The notes: generated by a model not told the origin, from the letters alone. Positions 1-12,279 are shown, counted from the stretch's first letter. The stretch: DNA of 64,000 bases from Adenanthera pavonina (GCA_026686845.1 JAIVEN010000002.1:37589001-37653000); one strand, 5' to 3'. Numbers and translations are program-made.

Positions 1-201
1 TAACATAGAATTACGGTTTTAAAACATCTTTTCACCAAATCAAAGTCTTTTACTCAAATTAAAACATAACTAAACATTCTACATCTATTCTTGTACTGAT
101 TTCTCCAAATTTCTTCACTTGAAACTTTTTGTGTACCTTTGATATCTTTACTCCAAGCTTTTGAAGGTTGGTTTGGAATTATCAAAACACTTGATTCAAC
201 A
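1..201 (-). repeat. SIRE-type LTR fragment cut by the window edge
   Basis: This is the reverse complement of the first ~200 bases of the LTR at 2146 and 12280. Read on the - strand it begins TGTTGAATC at 201. It shares the segments around the TTTTGATxATTCCAAACCAAC and AAGATATCAAAGG stretches with the other copies. The rest of the LTR lies left of the window, so I cannot tell whether it is solo or part of a full element. The five bases after it (202-206, CTCAT) would be its target duplication. Confidence 0.85.
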
Positions 202-345
202 CTCATTCAACAATGATGAGAAGCAAGTTTATCATTCATAAATTGAAGGAAAATTGAGAACCACGTATAGTCTCACTAATGTTTCCTATCATGAACCATG
301 CCACCTATGTGGGCTACTCAAAGAAAATCACCATCCAGAGCAACG
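202..345. other. Short unique spacer, nothing recognised
   Basis: The spacer lies between the LTR fragment and the start of the large TGTAACAT LTR. I see no open frame or motif in it. Confidence 0.6.
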
Positions 346-2145
346 TGTAACATCCTAAAAAAGTTAAAATATCTAGAAATATATAATAAATTTACAAAAA
401 TGGGCAAATACCATTTTGTATGAAATAGAGCAAAGAAGTCATTTTTCCCGGTTGGATAAAAAAATAAGAAATTATATTTTTGCCCCTGAAGAATTATAAA
501 AATGACATCAAAGTCCCTAAGTTTATGAAAATTACGTGGAATGTGAAATTGAAAACCCTTGAGGAAAATTACACCTAATGACCCAAAAGTTTTAGAAATT
601 ATAATTTAATCTTAGATCAGGGGAAATTTTGAAAATATGTAAAATTATTGTCAAAACGAAGCTCTCGACAAAATGATCCTAATGGTATATAGCACTGAGG
701 GTTAATATTTAAGAATAAAGAAATAATCAGTGCTGAGTATTCAAAAGTAACTTAATACCGATAAAGTAGATTGTAGACCCTACAAATGGTTAAAAAGTGG
801 TCGGGACAGGATATGGGCCTCACATAGATACCATTTGGGATAGGATAATGAAGGAAACATAAATAAAAATATGGAATAGTCTTGTAGCCCAAAAATGCTA
901 ATTTACTATAAAAAGTAGTTTTATCGGTACAGTTAAAAAATTACCCAGTTCAGGATATATCTGAACCCAAAAAAATTGAGCAGTATTTAGACAATTTCTT
1001 CTCTCTCTTGGACATCCATGCAGCCCATTATTTTTGTCCAAGACTTCTCATGGAAGGCATGCCAAACAACTTGTTGGAGAAGGCTTGACTTTTGGCTAAA
1101 AAAGGTGATTAAAGTTAAGTAAGTGATTAGTGAGTAATTAAACCATATAATCCCTCTCTTTCCTATCTTTAGCAGCAAAAATAAAAAATAAAAACACAAG
1201 AAAGAAAGGGTGAAAAGAGAGAAAGAGGAGGCAAGTTCAAAGCTCAAGAACTCAAGGATTTGGTAAGTGATTCCTACTACCTTGAGCTTGTGATCTTAAG
1301 TAGTTAAGCTTAGTTTCTTGGAGTCTTACTCTTCCCCTTTCCATGTTAAGAATTCAGCCAAACCCTAGAGGAAGCAAGGAATGGATTTTGATGCAATAAA
1401 ATTAGGAGAAACACCAAACTAACAACCTAGGACATGATTTTGGAAGTAGTTAGGTGAGTTTCAAAACAAATCATTTTCTCTTCTTTTCTTGATTTTTTGG
1501 TCAGAACAAAGCATCAATTTAGAGTTGAATTTCATGTTTTTTATGCCAAAAATGAGTTCCTCATGGTGTCAAATCTTAGGAACAAGTATTGATTTCAAGA
1601 AAAAGCCAAATGAGAAGAAAATGAAATTTTAGGGTTTAATTAGGACTTTATGAAACTACCCCTTGAATCAGTGACTTAAGTAGCTAATTGATTATGTATT
1701 TAGGTTTGAGGAAGCCTAAGGAAGCTTGTGGAAGTTTTAGAAAGAGGTGGAACTAATGGAAAAGGCAAGAGGATTCACAAAGGTAGCATTATTTTCCTAC
1801 TTGCATTATGTTATCATACTTGCTTTGAATATGTTTGATGTTTTGTCATATGATTTTGTTGTTGCCTTGTGATATTTTTATGATGTTGGATGAGTTGAAT
1901 GAGGGGCTTTGAGACCCCATTCAACTCATCCATTTTTTAAAATGAAACTCTGACAATATTTTTGTGAAATCATATGACTTAAATGTGTAAGTGTGTTTGA
2001 TCAATGATTCGTCAATGTTTTTATGTAAATGTGATAATATGATTGCATGAGTGGATAATTGCTACTGAGACTATTTGAATCTTACCCCCCCTTCAATGAC
2101 TAACCATGCTAGGGAGAAACAATGAAAAAGAGCTAAGGAAGGAGT
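346..2145 (+). repeat. Large LTR copy A, left part (probable Ty3/gypsy)
   Basis: It begins TGTAACATCC at 346. It matches, inverted, the right-hand parts of the copies ending at 17875, 22111 and 27246. Shared blocks include the stretch near CAAAATACCATTTTGTATGAAA and the block around ATCAGTGCTGAGTATTC. No protein-coding region is visible, so this is the noncoding terminal repeat of a large element. The copia element at 2146-13933 interrupts it at GGAGT (2141-2145), and it resumes at 13934. TG...CA ends and a length near 3 kb suit a chromovirus-type LTR, but the family call rests on end sequence and size only. Confidence 0.65.
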
Positions 2146-3799
2146 TGTTGAATCTAGATTTTTGATGATTCTAAACCAACATTTGAGAGCTTGGAATGAA
2201 GATATCAAAAGAGCTCAAAGTGTTTCAAGTGAAGAAGTTCTGAGTAATCTATGCAAAGATTTGTTGTAGGATCATTAGTTATGTTTAAATATGGGTAAAA
2301 GACTTTGATTTGATGAAAAGATGTTTTAAAAACTTGATTTTAAGAAATACTGGAAAAATACCCACCAACAGACAAAGCTTGAAAAGTTTACATTGAACTA
2401 TCATGTTGGAAATTCGAACTTTGGCTTTGGAAATTCGAATTTTGAGTTAAAACTGAATAAGTCTGAAGAGATGCCTCTCTGACAGACGAATTTTGATTTT
2501 TCAAAATTCAAATTTTCATAAGTGTCTGAAAGAAGCTGTTGAGCAACAGACGAACTTTGGGTTTTGAACATTCGAATTTCAGACAAAATGAAATTTATGA
2601 AAACTGAAGAAATTCGTCTGAAACAATGTTAAAGTTCATCTGAAATCAAGATTGTATTGAGTTTCAAAACTGCTCACTGATAGACAAACTTTGAATATGG
2701 AAATTCGAATTGCAGAAGCTAAAGTTGTGAGTCTGTTGAAATGACATGATGACATACGAAGGACAGTGTTTACAAATTTGAATGTTGAAGTAAGTCTGAA
2801 AAGAGGTCTCTCTGACAGACGAACTTCACTCTTTGAAAATTCAAATTTCGAAGTAAATGAACTACTGTGCTTCTTGAGCATGCTGCGGACAGACAAATTT
2901 TAGGGTTCCAAAGTTCAAATTTTGAGGGCACTGTAGCAAATTGAAAACACAGTTCACATTTAACAGAAAAACTTTCTTCTCGAAAATTTGTATGTCACAA
3001 CATAAAAACATTTTCTAAGTTTCAAAATTCGAATTTCACTTCATGAACAAACGAACTTCAGTACTTCAACATTGGAAGCTTTAACCTTCGGTTCCTTCGA
3101 AATTTGTCTGTTGACCAATCGAAATTCGAATTTCAGTATGTCAGAAGCATTAAATGCGGTTGGTTAACGGATAGTTTTTCAGAGTAACCGTTGGATAACT
3201 TCCCCAACGGATAGATTTTGTCTCTAACGAATAGTTGAGACCTAAATCTATAAATACAACATCATTTGAAGTTGTTGGTAACGAATCAAACTTTGTATAT
3301 ACTGAAATTCTGTCAAATTTTCTACTCAAAGACTTTTACCCTCTTACTTCAATACTTGTACATCAACTTTCATATTCACTCTATTCAAGAAAGTTTCATC
3401 TTTGTAAACAATCCAATCTTCATCTGAGAGATAGATTTACTTGTGAGGGGATTTCACAAGGGATTGTAAAGCACTTTGTGAAAGTGCAGAAAGTGATTGA
3501 GTGAGCTCTAGAAAATAGAGCACTGACGTTGTACTGTGGCACTTGCAAGAAGCTCGTTGAATTCTTGCTGAATAGTAGAAAATCTCAAGTGGTGTCTTGA
3601 GGACTGGACATAGGTCAAGTGGAGGACCGAACCAAGATAAATATCAGAGTTTTTCTTCTCTCTATCACTACTTTTTTATCTTACTGCGTTATACTCTGTT
3701 TTTCTGTCATACCTTGCTTTCTTCACTGTTTTCACTTTGTGCAGAAAATTTTCAAACTTCCCAATTCACCCCCCTCTTAGGAAGTCAGCATAACTAACA
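2146..3799 (+). repeat. 5' LTR of the SIRE-type element
   Basis: It runs from TGTTGAATC to TAACTAACA and is collinear with 12280-13933. Roughly bases 2395-3150 are packed with alternating copies of an ACAGACGAA word and an AATTCGAATT palindrome. A TATA box follows at 3249-3256 and a transcript-leader-like segment ends at the primer-binding site. Confidence 0.93.
3249..3256 (+). promoter_or_regulatory. LTR TATA box
   Basis: TATAAATA lies 1.1 kb into the LTR, downstream of the repeated U3 motifs. The same word is at the same place in the 3' LTR (13383-13390) and in recognisable form in the solo LTRs. This is the expected U3 promoter position for an LTR retrotransposon. Confidence 0.7.
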
Positions 3800-3801
3800 A
3801 G

Positions 3802-3814
3802 TGGTATCAGAGCC
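3802..3814 (+). other. Primer-binding site (initiator tRNA-Met)
   Basis: TGGTATCAGAGCC begins 2 bases after the 5' LTR. It is complementary to the 3' end of plant initiator methionine tRNA, the usual primer of copia elements. Confidence 0.92.
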
Positions 3815-3854
3815 TGGATTCCCATTCAAAGGATCTCACAGTCCGGGAATTACA

Positions 3855-5653
3855 ATGGCTGGCTTTAGAGAAAGCATATTACCAGAAGGGAACAATACAA
3901 ACAGACCACCTGGCTTTAGTGGAGAGCATTATGGTTACTAGAAGATGAGAATGCAAATCTATCTCCAGTCAATTGATCTGGATATCTGGTCAATCATTCA
4001 GAAAGGAGACTTTGTCCCAATGGTTTTAGAAGATGATGGAAAGTACAGAGAAAAGCCAGAAGCTGAATGGAATGAAGAAGATAGAAGGAGAGTCTTACTA
4101 AACTTCAAGGCAAAACATTGTCTAGTCAGTGCCTTGAATCAAGACGAATTATACAGAATCTCACAATGCTCCACTACAAAGGAAATGTGGGACACCCTGC
4201 AAATTGCTCATGAAGGAACAACTGGAGTTAGGGAAAGTAAACTGAATACCTGCATTGGAGAATATGAAAGCTTCAGAATGGCTTAAGGAGAAACTATAAA
4301 AGAGCTGCAAAAGAGATTCACTCTCATTGTGAATCAACTAAAGAGTCTGGGAAAGGAATACACTCAAACAAAGAAAGTAAGAAAGATTCTCAGAGCTCTC
4401 CCTCTGGAATGGCAACCCAAAGTAACAGCAATAGAGGAAGCCAGAGGAGAATTAATGGCCTCTGTCACAGCTCTATTCGGCAGCCTTGAGGAGTATGAAG
4501 GAAAACTCAAAGCTCTCAAGGAAGCTGGATAAGACAGAAAGAAGAAAGGCCTTGCTCTCAAAGGTGCTGAAGAAAAGGAAGAAGAATCTGACAATGGAGA
4601 GGAGCTAGATGAAGAAACTCTGGCTATGATGGTCAGAAAATTTGGAAGATTCTACAGCAAGAAGAGAAACAAGAAAATCTTCAAGAAAAGAGCTGCTGGA
4701 GATAGTAAGAGGGAACAAAAAGAGCCTGTTACTTGCTATGAGTATAAAAACCAAGGACATATCAAATGGCATTGTCCACAGTTCCTGAAGAAGCAAGAGA
4801 AAGAAAAGAAAGCTGCAGACAAAGGCAAGAAGAAGAAAGCTTACATCTCATCAATATGGGGAACAGCTCAGACGAAGAAGAAGATGATGAAGATGAAATT
4901 GCCAACATCTGTCTCATGGCACTTGTCTCTGAAGAAGCTGAAATTCCATGCAGCAGTGACCAAGAGAATGAGGTATATGAATCTGAACCTTCCTATTCCG
5001 AATTACTGGATGCATTTCATGAGTTGCATGATGAGTTTGTTAAAGTTGCTAAAGAACTGAAGCAAGCAAAGAAAAAGATTAACAAACTAGAATCCCAACA
5101 TAATATCTCTAAAACTGTTTCTCTACATGTTGCTGAATCTGTTTACTATAAAACATGCATTGAACTGAAGTAAACCAATGAATATCTAGTAAAAAACATG
5201 TCCAGGCTTACTAGGGGTAAAGATATATTGTTTGCTTTAATGGGGAGCCAAAGAATATCACAAGGGAAAGCTGGACTTGGCTATGATCCATGTGCTGTTA
5301 AAGAAAAGATTAGAAAGAAGAATCAGAATGTAAACATGAGACATTTTGTGCATGCTGATGGAAATAGAACGAAAGATCATATGTCACATCAGATTGAATC
5401 ATATAATCAACCAAAGCATGCAAAGCAAAAATATTATCTGCATTGTTCTCTTCCTGCTTCTCAATCCAGCAGTCCCTTTACCGCCTGTCATTTCTGTAAC
5501 AAAAAGGGACATATTTCCAGCTCTTATACTATAAAGAAAAATGGACTTGACAGGAAGGTTAAATGGGTTCCCAAAGGTACATCTGTATCTAGGGAAAACA
5601 CCACTGACAGAAAAGGACCCAAGCAGATGTGGGTACCTAAGAAGAAAACTTGA
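3855..5653 (+). pseudogene. gag: Broken gag of the SIRE-type element
   Basis: The capsid/nucleocapsid gene starts MAGFRESILPEG at 3855. The first part (to ~4532) has the UBN2-type copia gag fold signature, including LNFKAKHCLVSALNQDE and KEMWDTLQIAHEGT. The rest is lysine-rich with an acidic linker and a coiled-coil-like stretch near 5000-5150. Two zinc knuckles are visible, and each has lost one cysteine to tyrosine: CYEYKNQGHIKWHC near 4735 and CHFCNKKGHISSSY near 5489. In-frame stops lie at 3939, 4284 and 4530. The frame changes near 4800-4860, with further stops at 5171 and 5651. In this lineage gag and pol usually form one long frame, so the stop and frame change before pol are probably damage. 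Confidence 0.85.
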
Positions 5654-8600
5654 ACTTTGTTTTGCAGGTCTGTCTCAAAGCTAAAAGGAACAACAAATGG
5701 TACATGGACAGTGCCTACTCAAGTCACATGACTGGTGACAAGGAGAAGTTCATCACCCTTAGAGACAAAAAAGGAGGAAAGGTGACCTTTGGAGGTGATC
5801 AGTATGGTAGAATAGTTGGCATTGACATTGTGGGCAAAAATCCTGAAACATCCATTGAAGAGGTGCTGTTTGTGATAGGCCTCAACCACAATCTGCCGAG
5901 TGTGAGCCAAACATGTGACAAAGGAAATTGGGTGCTATTGGACTCAAAGTTTTGCCTGTTTATCAGTAAAAGCGATCACAAAGTAATCCTCAAAGCTCAA
6001 AGGGATGGTAACTGCTATACTATTGATCTTGATGAACTTCCTCCCTTAGATTATGTTTGTCTGATTAGTCAGGATAATGATAGTTGGTTGTGGCATAGAA
6101 GATTAGCTCATGTTAACATGAATCAACTTTCAAAATTGGTGAAAAACGAGCTAGTTACTGGCTTGCCAAAAATTGCTTTTGAAAAAGACAAAGAATGTGA
6201 TGCATGCTTAACAGGAAAGCAAACTAAATCTTCTTTTAAACATAAAAATGTAGTCACCACAACTAGACCACTAGAACTACTACATATGGATTTAATTGGT
6301 CCATCTAGGATAAAAAGCATTGGTGGTAATCTGTATATGCTTGTAATTGTGGATGATTACTCTAGATTTACATGGACATTATTTCTTTCCTCTAAAAGTG
6401 ATACCTTTGATGCATTTGTAACCTTAGCTAAGAAAGTACAAAATGAGAAAGGTATTTCCATTGTGTCTATCAAGTCAGATCATGGAGGAGAGTTTGAAAA
6501 CTCATACTTTCTGGAGTACTGCAATGAGCATGGAATTGATCACAACTTCTCAGCTCCAAGAACTCCTCAACAGAATGGAGTAGTAGAAAGGAAGAACAGA
6601 ACCATTAGAGAGATGGCTAGAGCTATGCTGAATGAAAAGGAGCTATCTCAAGTGTTTTGGGCTGATGCAATAAATACAGCAAGCTACATCATAAACAGAG
6701 CCTACATCAGACCAATCCTTGGAAAGACTCCATACGAGCTGTACAAGGGAAGAAAGCCAAATCTGTCATATCTCCATGTGTTCAGGTGCAAATGCTTCAT
6801 TCACAACAATGGGAAAGAAAATCTGGGTAAGTTTGATCCCAAATCCAATGAAGGTATGTTTCTGGGCTATTCTAGTAGAAGTAAAGCATATAGAGTTTTT
6901 AATAAAAGGTCTAATTTAGTAGAGGAATCTGTTCATGTAGTGTTTATTCAAAATGAAACTGCTTCTAAACATGTTACTGATGAGGATGATCTTCTTTCAA
7001 ATCTTAAAAAGTTAGATATCTCTAATGAAGATATAATTGAGTCTCCAAAAATATCTGAATCTATTAATATAGAGGAAGATATTCAGGAGAAAGATTTTGA
7101 AGAAGAAAATGAACAAATATCTCAAGAACTCCCTAGAGCTTGGAGATATCAAAGGAATCATCCTGTTGATCAAGTGATAGGGAATGTTCAAGAGAAAGTT
7201 AGAACCAGAAAATAGTTAAGGGATCAAATGATTAATTGTGCTTTCATATCACAAATTGAACCTAAATGTACTGAGGAAGCCTTAACTGATGAGTACTGGA
7301 TTCTAGCTATGCAGGATGAATTAAATCAATTTGGAAGAAATCAAGTCTGGGATTTAGTGCCAAGACCCAAAAATCATCCTGTCATAAGTACCAAATGGGT
7401 TTTTAGAAATAAACTTGATGAATCAGGATCAATCATCAGAAACAAAGCTAGACTGGTTGCTAAAGGTTATAATCAAGAAGAGGGCATTGATTTTGAGGAA
7501 ACCTTTGCTCCAGTAGCTAGATTAGAAGCAATTAGAATTCTATTAGCATATGCATGCATGAAAAATATTTTATTATATCAAATGGATGTAAAGAGTGCTT
7601 TTCTGAATGGATATATCATGGAAGAAGTTTATGTAGATCAACCTCCAGGTTTTAAGGATTCTACAAAACCAAACTATATGTATAAACTAAAGAAAGCTCT
7701 TTACGGTTTGAAGCAAGCCCCTAGAGCGTGGTATGAAAGATTAAGTAATTTTCTAACTGAAAAGGAGTTTAACAGAGGAAAAGTAGATACAACTTTATTT
7801 ACTAAGAAAGAAAATAAAGATTTACTCATTGTTCAAATCTATGTTGATGATATTATATTTGGTGCTACTAATGAATCTCTTTGCAAGAATTTTTCTAAGT
7901 TAATGCAGGGGGAATTCGAAATGTCTATGATGGATGAACTCAACTTCTTCCTTGGACTGCAAATCAGACAGAGCAATGATGGTATCTTCCTCAATCAATC
8001 CAAGTATCTGAAGGAATTGCTGAAGAAGTTTGGAATGGAAAATGCCAAGCCAATGGGGATACCTATGGCTACTGCAACCAAACTGGACATGGATGAGAAA
8101 GGGAAATTGTTTAACATAACTCAGTATGGGAGAATGATTGGATCCCTGCTGTACTTAACTGCCAGCAGACCTGATATTATGTTTAGTGTCTATATGTGTG
8201 CAAGGTTCCAATCATGTCGCAAAGAAGCCCATGCTACTGCTGTGAAGAGAATCTTCAGATATCTTATTGGAACATCACAGATGGGTCTTTGGTATCCAAA
8301 GGGAAATGGAGAAGATCTTAAAGGATACACTGATGCTGATTTTGCAGGATCCAAGACTGACAGAAAAAGCACAAGTGGAACTTGTTAGTTTCTTGGAGGA
8401 TCCTTGGTTTCATGGTTTAGCAAAAAGCAAAACAGTGTGGCCCTATCCACGGCAGAAGCTGAGCATGTTGCGGCTGAAAGCTGTTGTGCCCAAATCATCT
8501 GGATGAAACAGCAACTGGAAGATCATGAGGTTGAGTTGAAAGAAATACCAATCATGTGTGACAATCAAAGTGCCATCAATATCACAAAGAATCCTGTCAT

Positions 8601-8790
8601 GCACTCAAGGACAAAACATATTGAAGTTAGGCACCACTTCATAAGGGATCATGTTTTGAAAGGAGAAATTAGACTAGAGTACATCCCAACTAAAGATCAA
8701 ATTGCAGATATCTCGACAAAGCCTCTGTCAGAAGATAGACATTGCAAAATAAGAAGAGAATTGGGCATGGTAAATCCCAATGAACTGTAA
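5650..8790 (+). pseudogene. pol: Copia pol (protease, integrase, RT, RNase H) with two internal stops
   Basis: One reading frame runs 3.1 kb and is broken only by TAG codons at 7213-7215 and 8386-8388. The protease motif reads MDSAYSSHMTG (Asp at 5707); the usual residues after DS are altered, so activity is doubtful. Next comes the integrase zinc domain (His-His near 6094-6115, CDAC near 6199). The integrase core has D at 6289, D at 6478 and E at 6586, with 35 residues between the last two. RT follows with FLNGYIMEEVYVDQPPGF and YVDD at 7840-7851, then RNase H (YTDADFAGS, AEAEHVAAESCC, STKPL near 8718). Both stops could each come from one C-to-T change in a glutamine codon. Apart from the protease, the catalytic residues of the integrase and RT are intact. 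Confidence 0.93.
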
Positions 8791-9789
8791 GTAAATCCGT
8801 ATGTAATTCTGTTTTTAATTTTTTGAACATTGAATTAGTTCTAACTTTAGCATCGGAGAGTGTTTAATTTAAGTTGCAGGTGCTCCTCATGAGATTCATT
8901 GGCAATAAATCTGAAAAATGGAGCACACTGGAAAGGAACAATTAAAAAGTGATGTAAAGGGCAAAAATTCTGAGTTTCTGGATCCAATCTGTAAGTTTTT
9001 AAAATTGAAATTCGTATATTGATTATATGTTAGACGAATTTCCGTGAAAAACTAAGTTTCTGAGGAAGCCAGCATGGTCAACATTCGAATTTTGGATATC
9101 CAACAGACGAACTTCGGCCTGTTATTAGAAGGAACAATTCTCAGTGATGCCTCGAAATTCGTCTGTTGATCCTTCAAAATTTAAATTTTAAAGAACAAAA
9201 TTTCAAAGTTATGACTGTCCAACATGATGATTATACTAATAATTATCTCTTAACATACGAATGTTGGATAACTTTCACAAAATAAAGAAATTCAAATTTC
9301 TGATTTAAAATTTGTCTGTTGAAACATGCTCCTCAATGTTGAATCTTTGAAAGATGAAGTTTTGTTTGCTTAATTCGTCTGTTGTTTGGTGGTTTGTTTT
9401 CTGCTTGGTGTTTGCTCTTGAAAATTTGAACTTTGTTGGAACAAAGTTTGTCTGTTCATCTTGTGTCATTTTATCCAAGCCTCTGTCAGACAAACTTTCA
9501 GAAGAAAATTTGTCTGTCAGTAAGCTTTGTTAAACGGTTTAACTTGTAACTACCCGAACTTCGAATTTTGACCCTTTAAAATTCGTCTGTCAGACGGTTA
9601 CATACGTTAAAACTGACGGTTTTCTTTCGAACAAACGCAACCCTATTCCTATTCTCTCTGAGTCTGTTCTAATTCTCCAATCAATGCTCTTCAATTCTGA
9701 CCAAAAACCATCATTTCCCACCGATTAAACTTCCTTTCGCATCCTTTAAACCTATTCCTTGCCCCATTCTGCAACATTCATCTGTGAAA
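8791..9789 (+). other. Spacer between pol and ORF3 with LTR-like motifs
   Basis: There is no sustained open frame. From ~9000 to 9600 the spacer contains many copies of the words that fill the LTR U3 region: ATTCGAATTTT, ACAGACGAA and its complement TTCGTCTGT. The stretch near 9640-9789 is pyrimidine-rich and looks like a leader for the next ORF. Confidence 0.6.
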
Positions 9790-11941
9790 ATGGCAAGAGT
9801 TAAGAATCCAGAAGCTGGCAAAGGAGAGGCTCGGCCAAAATGATCAGTTAAATCCTAATATGCAATGAAGGAAGGAGAAAAACAGAAGAGAAAAGCCGAA
9901 TCCAGCAATCTATACCCAAGGGAGAATCAAAGAAGGCTGGACCCTCTTCCTCAAAGATAGTAGAACCTTCAGTCCCTGTTCCTGTTGCTGCTGAACCTAT
10001 TGCTTCCACTTCATCCTCAAGTACTGAATCTGGGGAATATGAGCTTACCACACGGCCATTATGGAGCACTCCACAGATTCAAGAGGAATACTCCATCAAG
10101 TTTGCCAACAAAAAGGTAATCAAGCCACATTGTGTAAACTTGGAAGATTTCTTGTTCTCCAATAATTTTGATGCTGGTATATGGATGATGAGATACAAGA
10201 ATCTTTTGGAAGTATTAGAGAGATATGATGATGAGGTAGTGAAGTCTTAGTATGCTTCCCTAATGTACAATAGCAAGAAGAAGAAGTGGGCAGTCAATCT
10301 AAGATCTAGAACCATCTGGCTTACTAATGAGACATTTAATAAGGTATTAGAGATCCCAGGGCAAGATGGACTCAAGATTGACATCACTGCCTCTAGATAC
10401 ATGGATGAGGCAGAAACTGCTGATAAAGAAGGTGGCCCCTTCTGAACTACAAGGAGAGCACAATTATGAGCACATTATTCAGAAGAAAGGAAAATTGGCC
10501 ATCAATAAACGTGTTGAAGCCCACAGACCTCAGTGTTCAAGTGAGGATCCTGCACTACATAGTGTCCAGGATCATATTCAATAAAGGAGGCAGCTTCAAT
10601 CTGATAAAAAGGGCAGAGGCACATGTCATGGTAGCAATCATGCGTGGAAAGCTGATTAACATGGGTCACATCATACTCCAACGCATGATCAAAGCAAGAG
10701 ATCAGAGGAAGGACTCCACACTCCCCTATACTGCTATCATTTCCAGAATTCTGCAGTATGCCAGAATTCAGTATCTTGAGAAGGGGAAGGGGAAGCCCAC
10801 TGAAATCTTCAAGGAGGAAGAACTGCCAAGAATGAGTATTGAAAAGGATGAAGGAAGATGGGTTGGAAAGGGAGCAGGAAGAATTAAGGATCTATTCTTT
10901 GTTGAAGGTGCCTCCCTATAGCAAGAGGATACTTCTGAGGCTCCTGCCAGACCTACTCCTCAGCCCTCTGTGCCTATTCTATCTCCATCCAAGCCCACTC
11001 ACATTCCATCCACTCCCTTCTCTCGTGCCAAGCCAACCAAGATCACTAAGTTATATGATAGCATGTCTACACTCATCCTTAGCATCAGAGATGAGCAAAA
11101 TGCCAAGTTTGCTCATCTGCAAGATCAAATACATCAGTTGACAAAGAATATGAAAGTGGTTGCTGATACTTATGAAGAAATTCGAAGTGCAATCCCTACC
11201 ACATCAGCTCCACCTCAGCCAAGGTTCTCTGTGCCTGTCCAATCTCTAACCCCTGAGCCTCCAAGCCCCTTTGAGATAGCCTCCTATGACCATGATGGGG
11301 ATGAGCCTGCTGGTACAATGAGGACACCAAGTCCTGGTCCACCCTTAGACTATGGTTTGGAAGAAGAAGGACTTCAAGAAACAAGCCCTCATGAGCCTAT
11401 GCAAGAAGATGCTCAGGATTCAATTCTGTCCATTCAAGAATCTGAGCAAGGTGAAAGACTGGTGGCAGCCATTTCCACCTCTTCCATGCAGGAGGGTGCC
11501 AGCGATATAGAGAGAAGCATTGTGCCTGTTGTTGATTATGAAGCTATTGCTCACAATGCTCTGCTGCAAGCTTAGAGGATAAGGCTTAAAGAAATGTTTC
11601 ATCCTGATAAACCAGCTCCTCCTTCTCTCGCTACTTATGGACTGTCAGAGGAACAAAGAGCTCAGTTGGCTCTTTCCAGGCAGGCAATGCAGGAGTTGCT
11701 TGAGGTCTCTAATGATGATGAAGAACCAAGTCCTGAGCCTCATGCACCAGCAGAACCAGAAATCCCATTTGCTCCTGTGCCTCTCAGAGTTATTCCAGTC
11801 TCTCAGATCCCTCCTCCGGTTGATTTTGTTGGCCTTCCTAATGATGCCAAAAAGGGGGAGAAGAAGAAGCAAACTGGAAAATCTGCTGCTGAGCCATCTG
11901 GGAAGACGTACAGCAAGAAGACCAAGCCAAAGAAGAAGTGA
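9790..11941 (+). pseudogene. Third ORF of the SIRE element (putative plant transposon protein / envelope-like position), degenerate
   Basis: It starts MARVKNPEAGKGEARPK at 9790 and meets a stop after 17 codons. One frame is then open from ~9919 to 10445 except for TAG at ~10248. A second frame covers ~10446-11941 except for TAG at 10919 and 11573. The first part (NLEDFLFSNNF, VNLRSRTIWLTNETFNKVLE) and the second (LHYIVSRIIFNKGG, RAEAHVMVAIMRGKLINMG) resemble the putative plant transposon protein domain found in ORFs after pol. The C-terminal half is Pro/Glu/Ser-rich with a short coiled-coil-like stretch near 11060-11170 and a basic tail (KKTKPKKK). I see no clear transmembrane segment, so an envelope role is only positional. 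Confidence 0.7.
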
Positions 11942-12265
11942 TGGAAGGACTGCTTAGAACTTAGGCTTGAATCCTCTTGTTGTGCTGTCTATTTTGATTA
12001 TTTGTGCTTTGCTGTTTTAATATTTTGTATTCTGTATTTAATTTGTGTATTTGAATGAACACTGCTTAAATCCTATCTCTGTAAAACAACGTTTGTTTAA
12101 ATGAATGAATTCCTTGATTGCAATGATTTGTACTTATCACTTCTTGAATCTCTTCACTGATTTGCTATATATGATATCTTTTAAAATGAAATGCATATGT
12201 TGAGGGGGAGCTTGCTAAAGCAAACCCAAGTACTAATCCAGTTTGAAAGTTGTTTTGTCATCATC
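11942..12265 (+). other. 3' untranslated segment of the element with a second purine tract
   Basis: No coding potential is seen. TGAGGGGGAG at 12201-12210 is an extra polypurine run about 60 bases upstream of the main tract. Duplicated purine tracts near the 3' LTR are a known habit of SIRE-type elements. Confidence 0.6.
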
Positions 12266-12279
12266 AAGAAGGGGGAGAA
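12266..12279 (+). other. Polypurine tract
   Basis: AAGAAGGGGGAGAA directly abuts the 3' LTR start (12280). This is the plus-strand priming site. The same tract appears inverted at 63860-63873 beside the right-edge LTR. Confidence 0.9.

Noticed and set aside
2395..3150. CRISPR or satellite array from the regularly repeated words
   Set aside because: The words repeat inside every copy of a defined LTR with TG...CA ends and target duplications, so they are LTR-internal motifs.
4364..4796. Minus-strand frames across gag
   Set aside because: They are antisense shadows of the purine-rich gag coding strand.
9848..10069. Minus-strand 73-codon frame
   Set aside because: Antisense of ORF3 of the SIRE element.
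9790..11941. An infectious retrovirus-like envelope
   Set aside because: Only the position fits. I see no signal peptide, membrane anchor or cleavage site, and the frame is broken.
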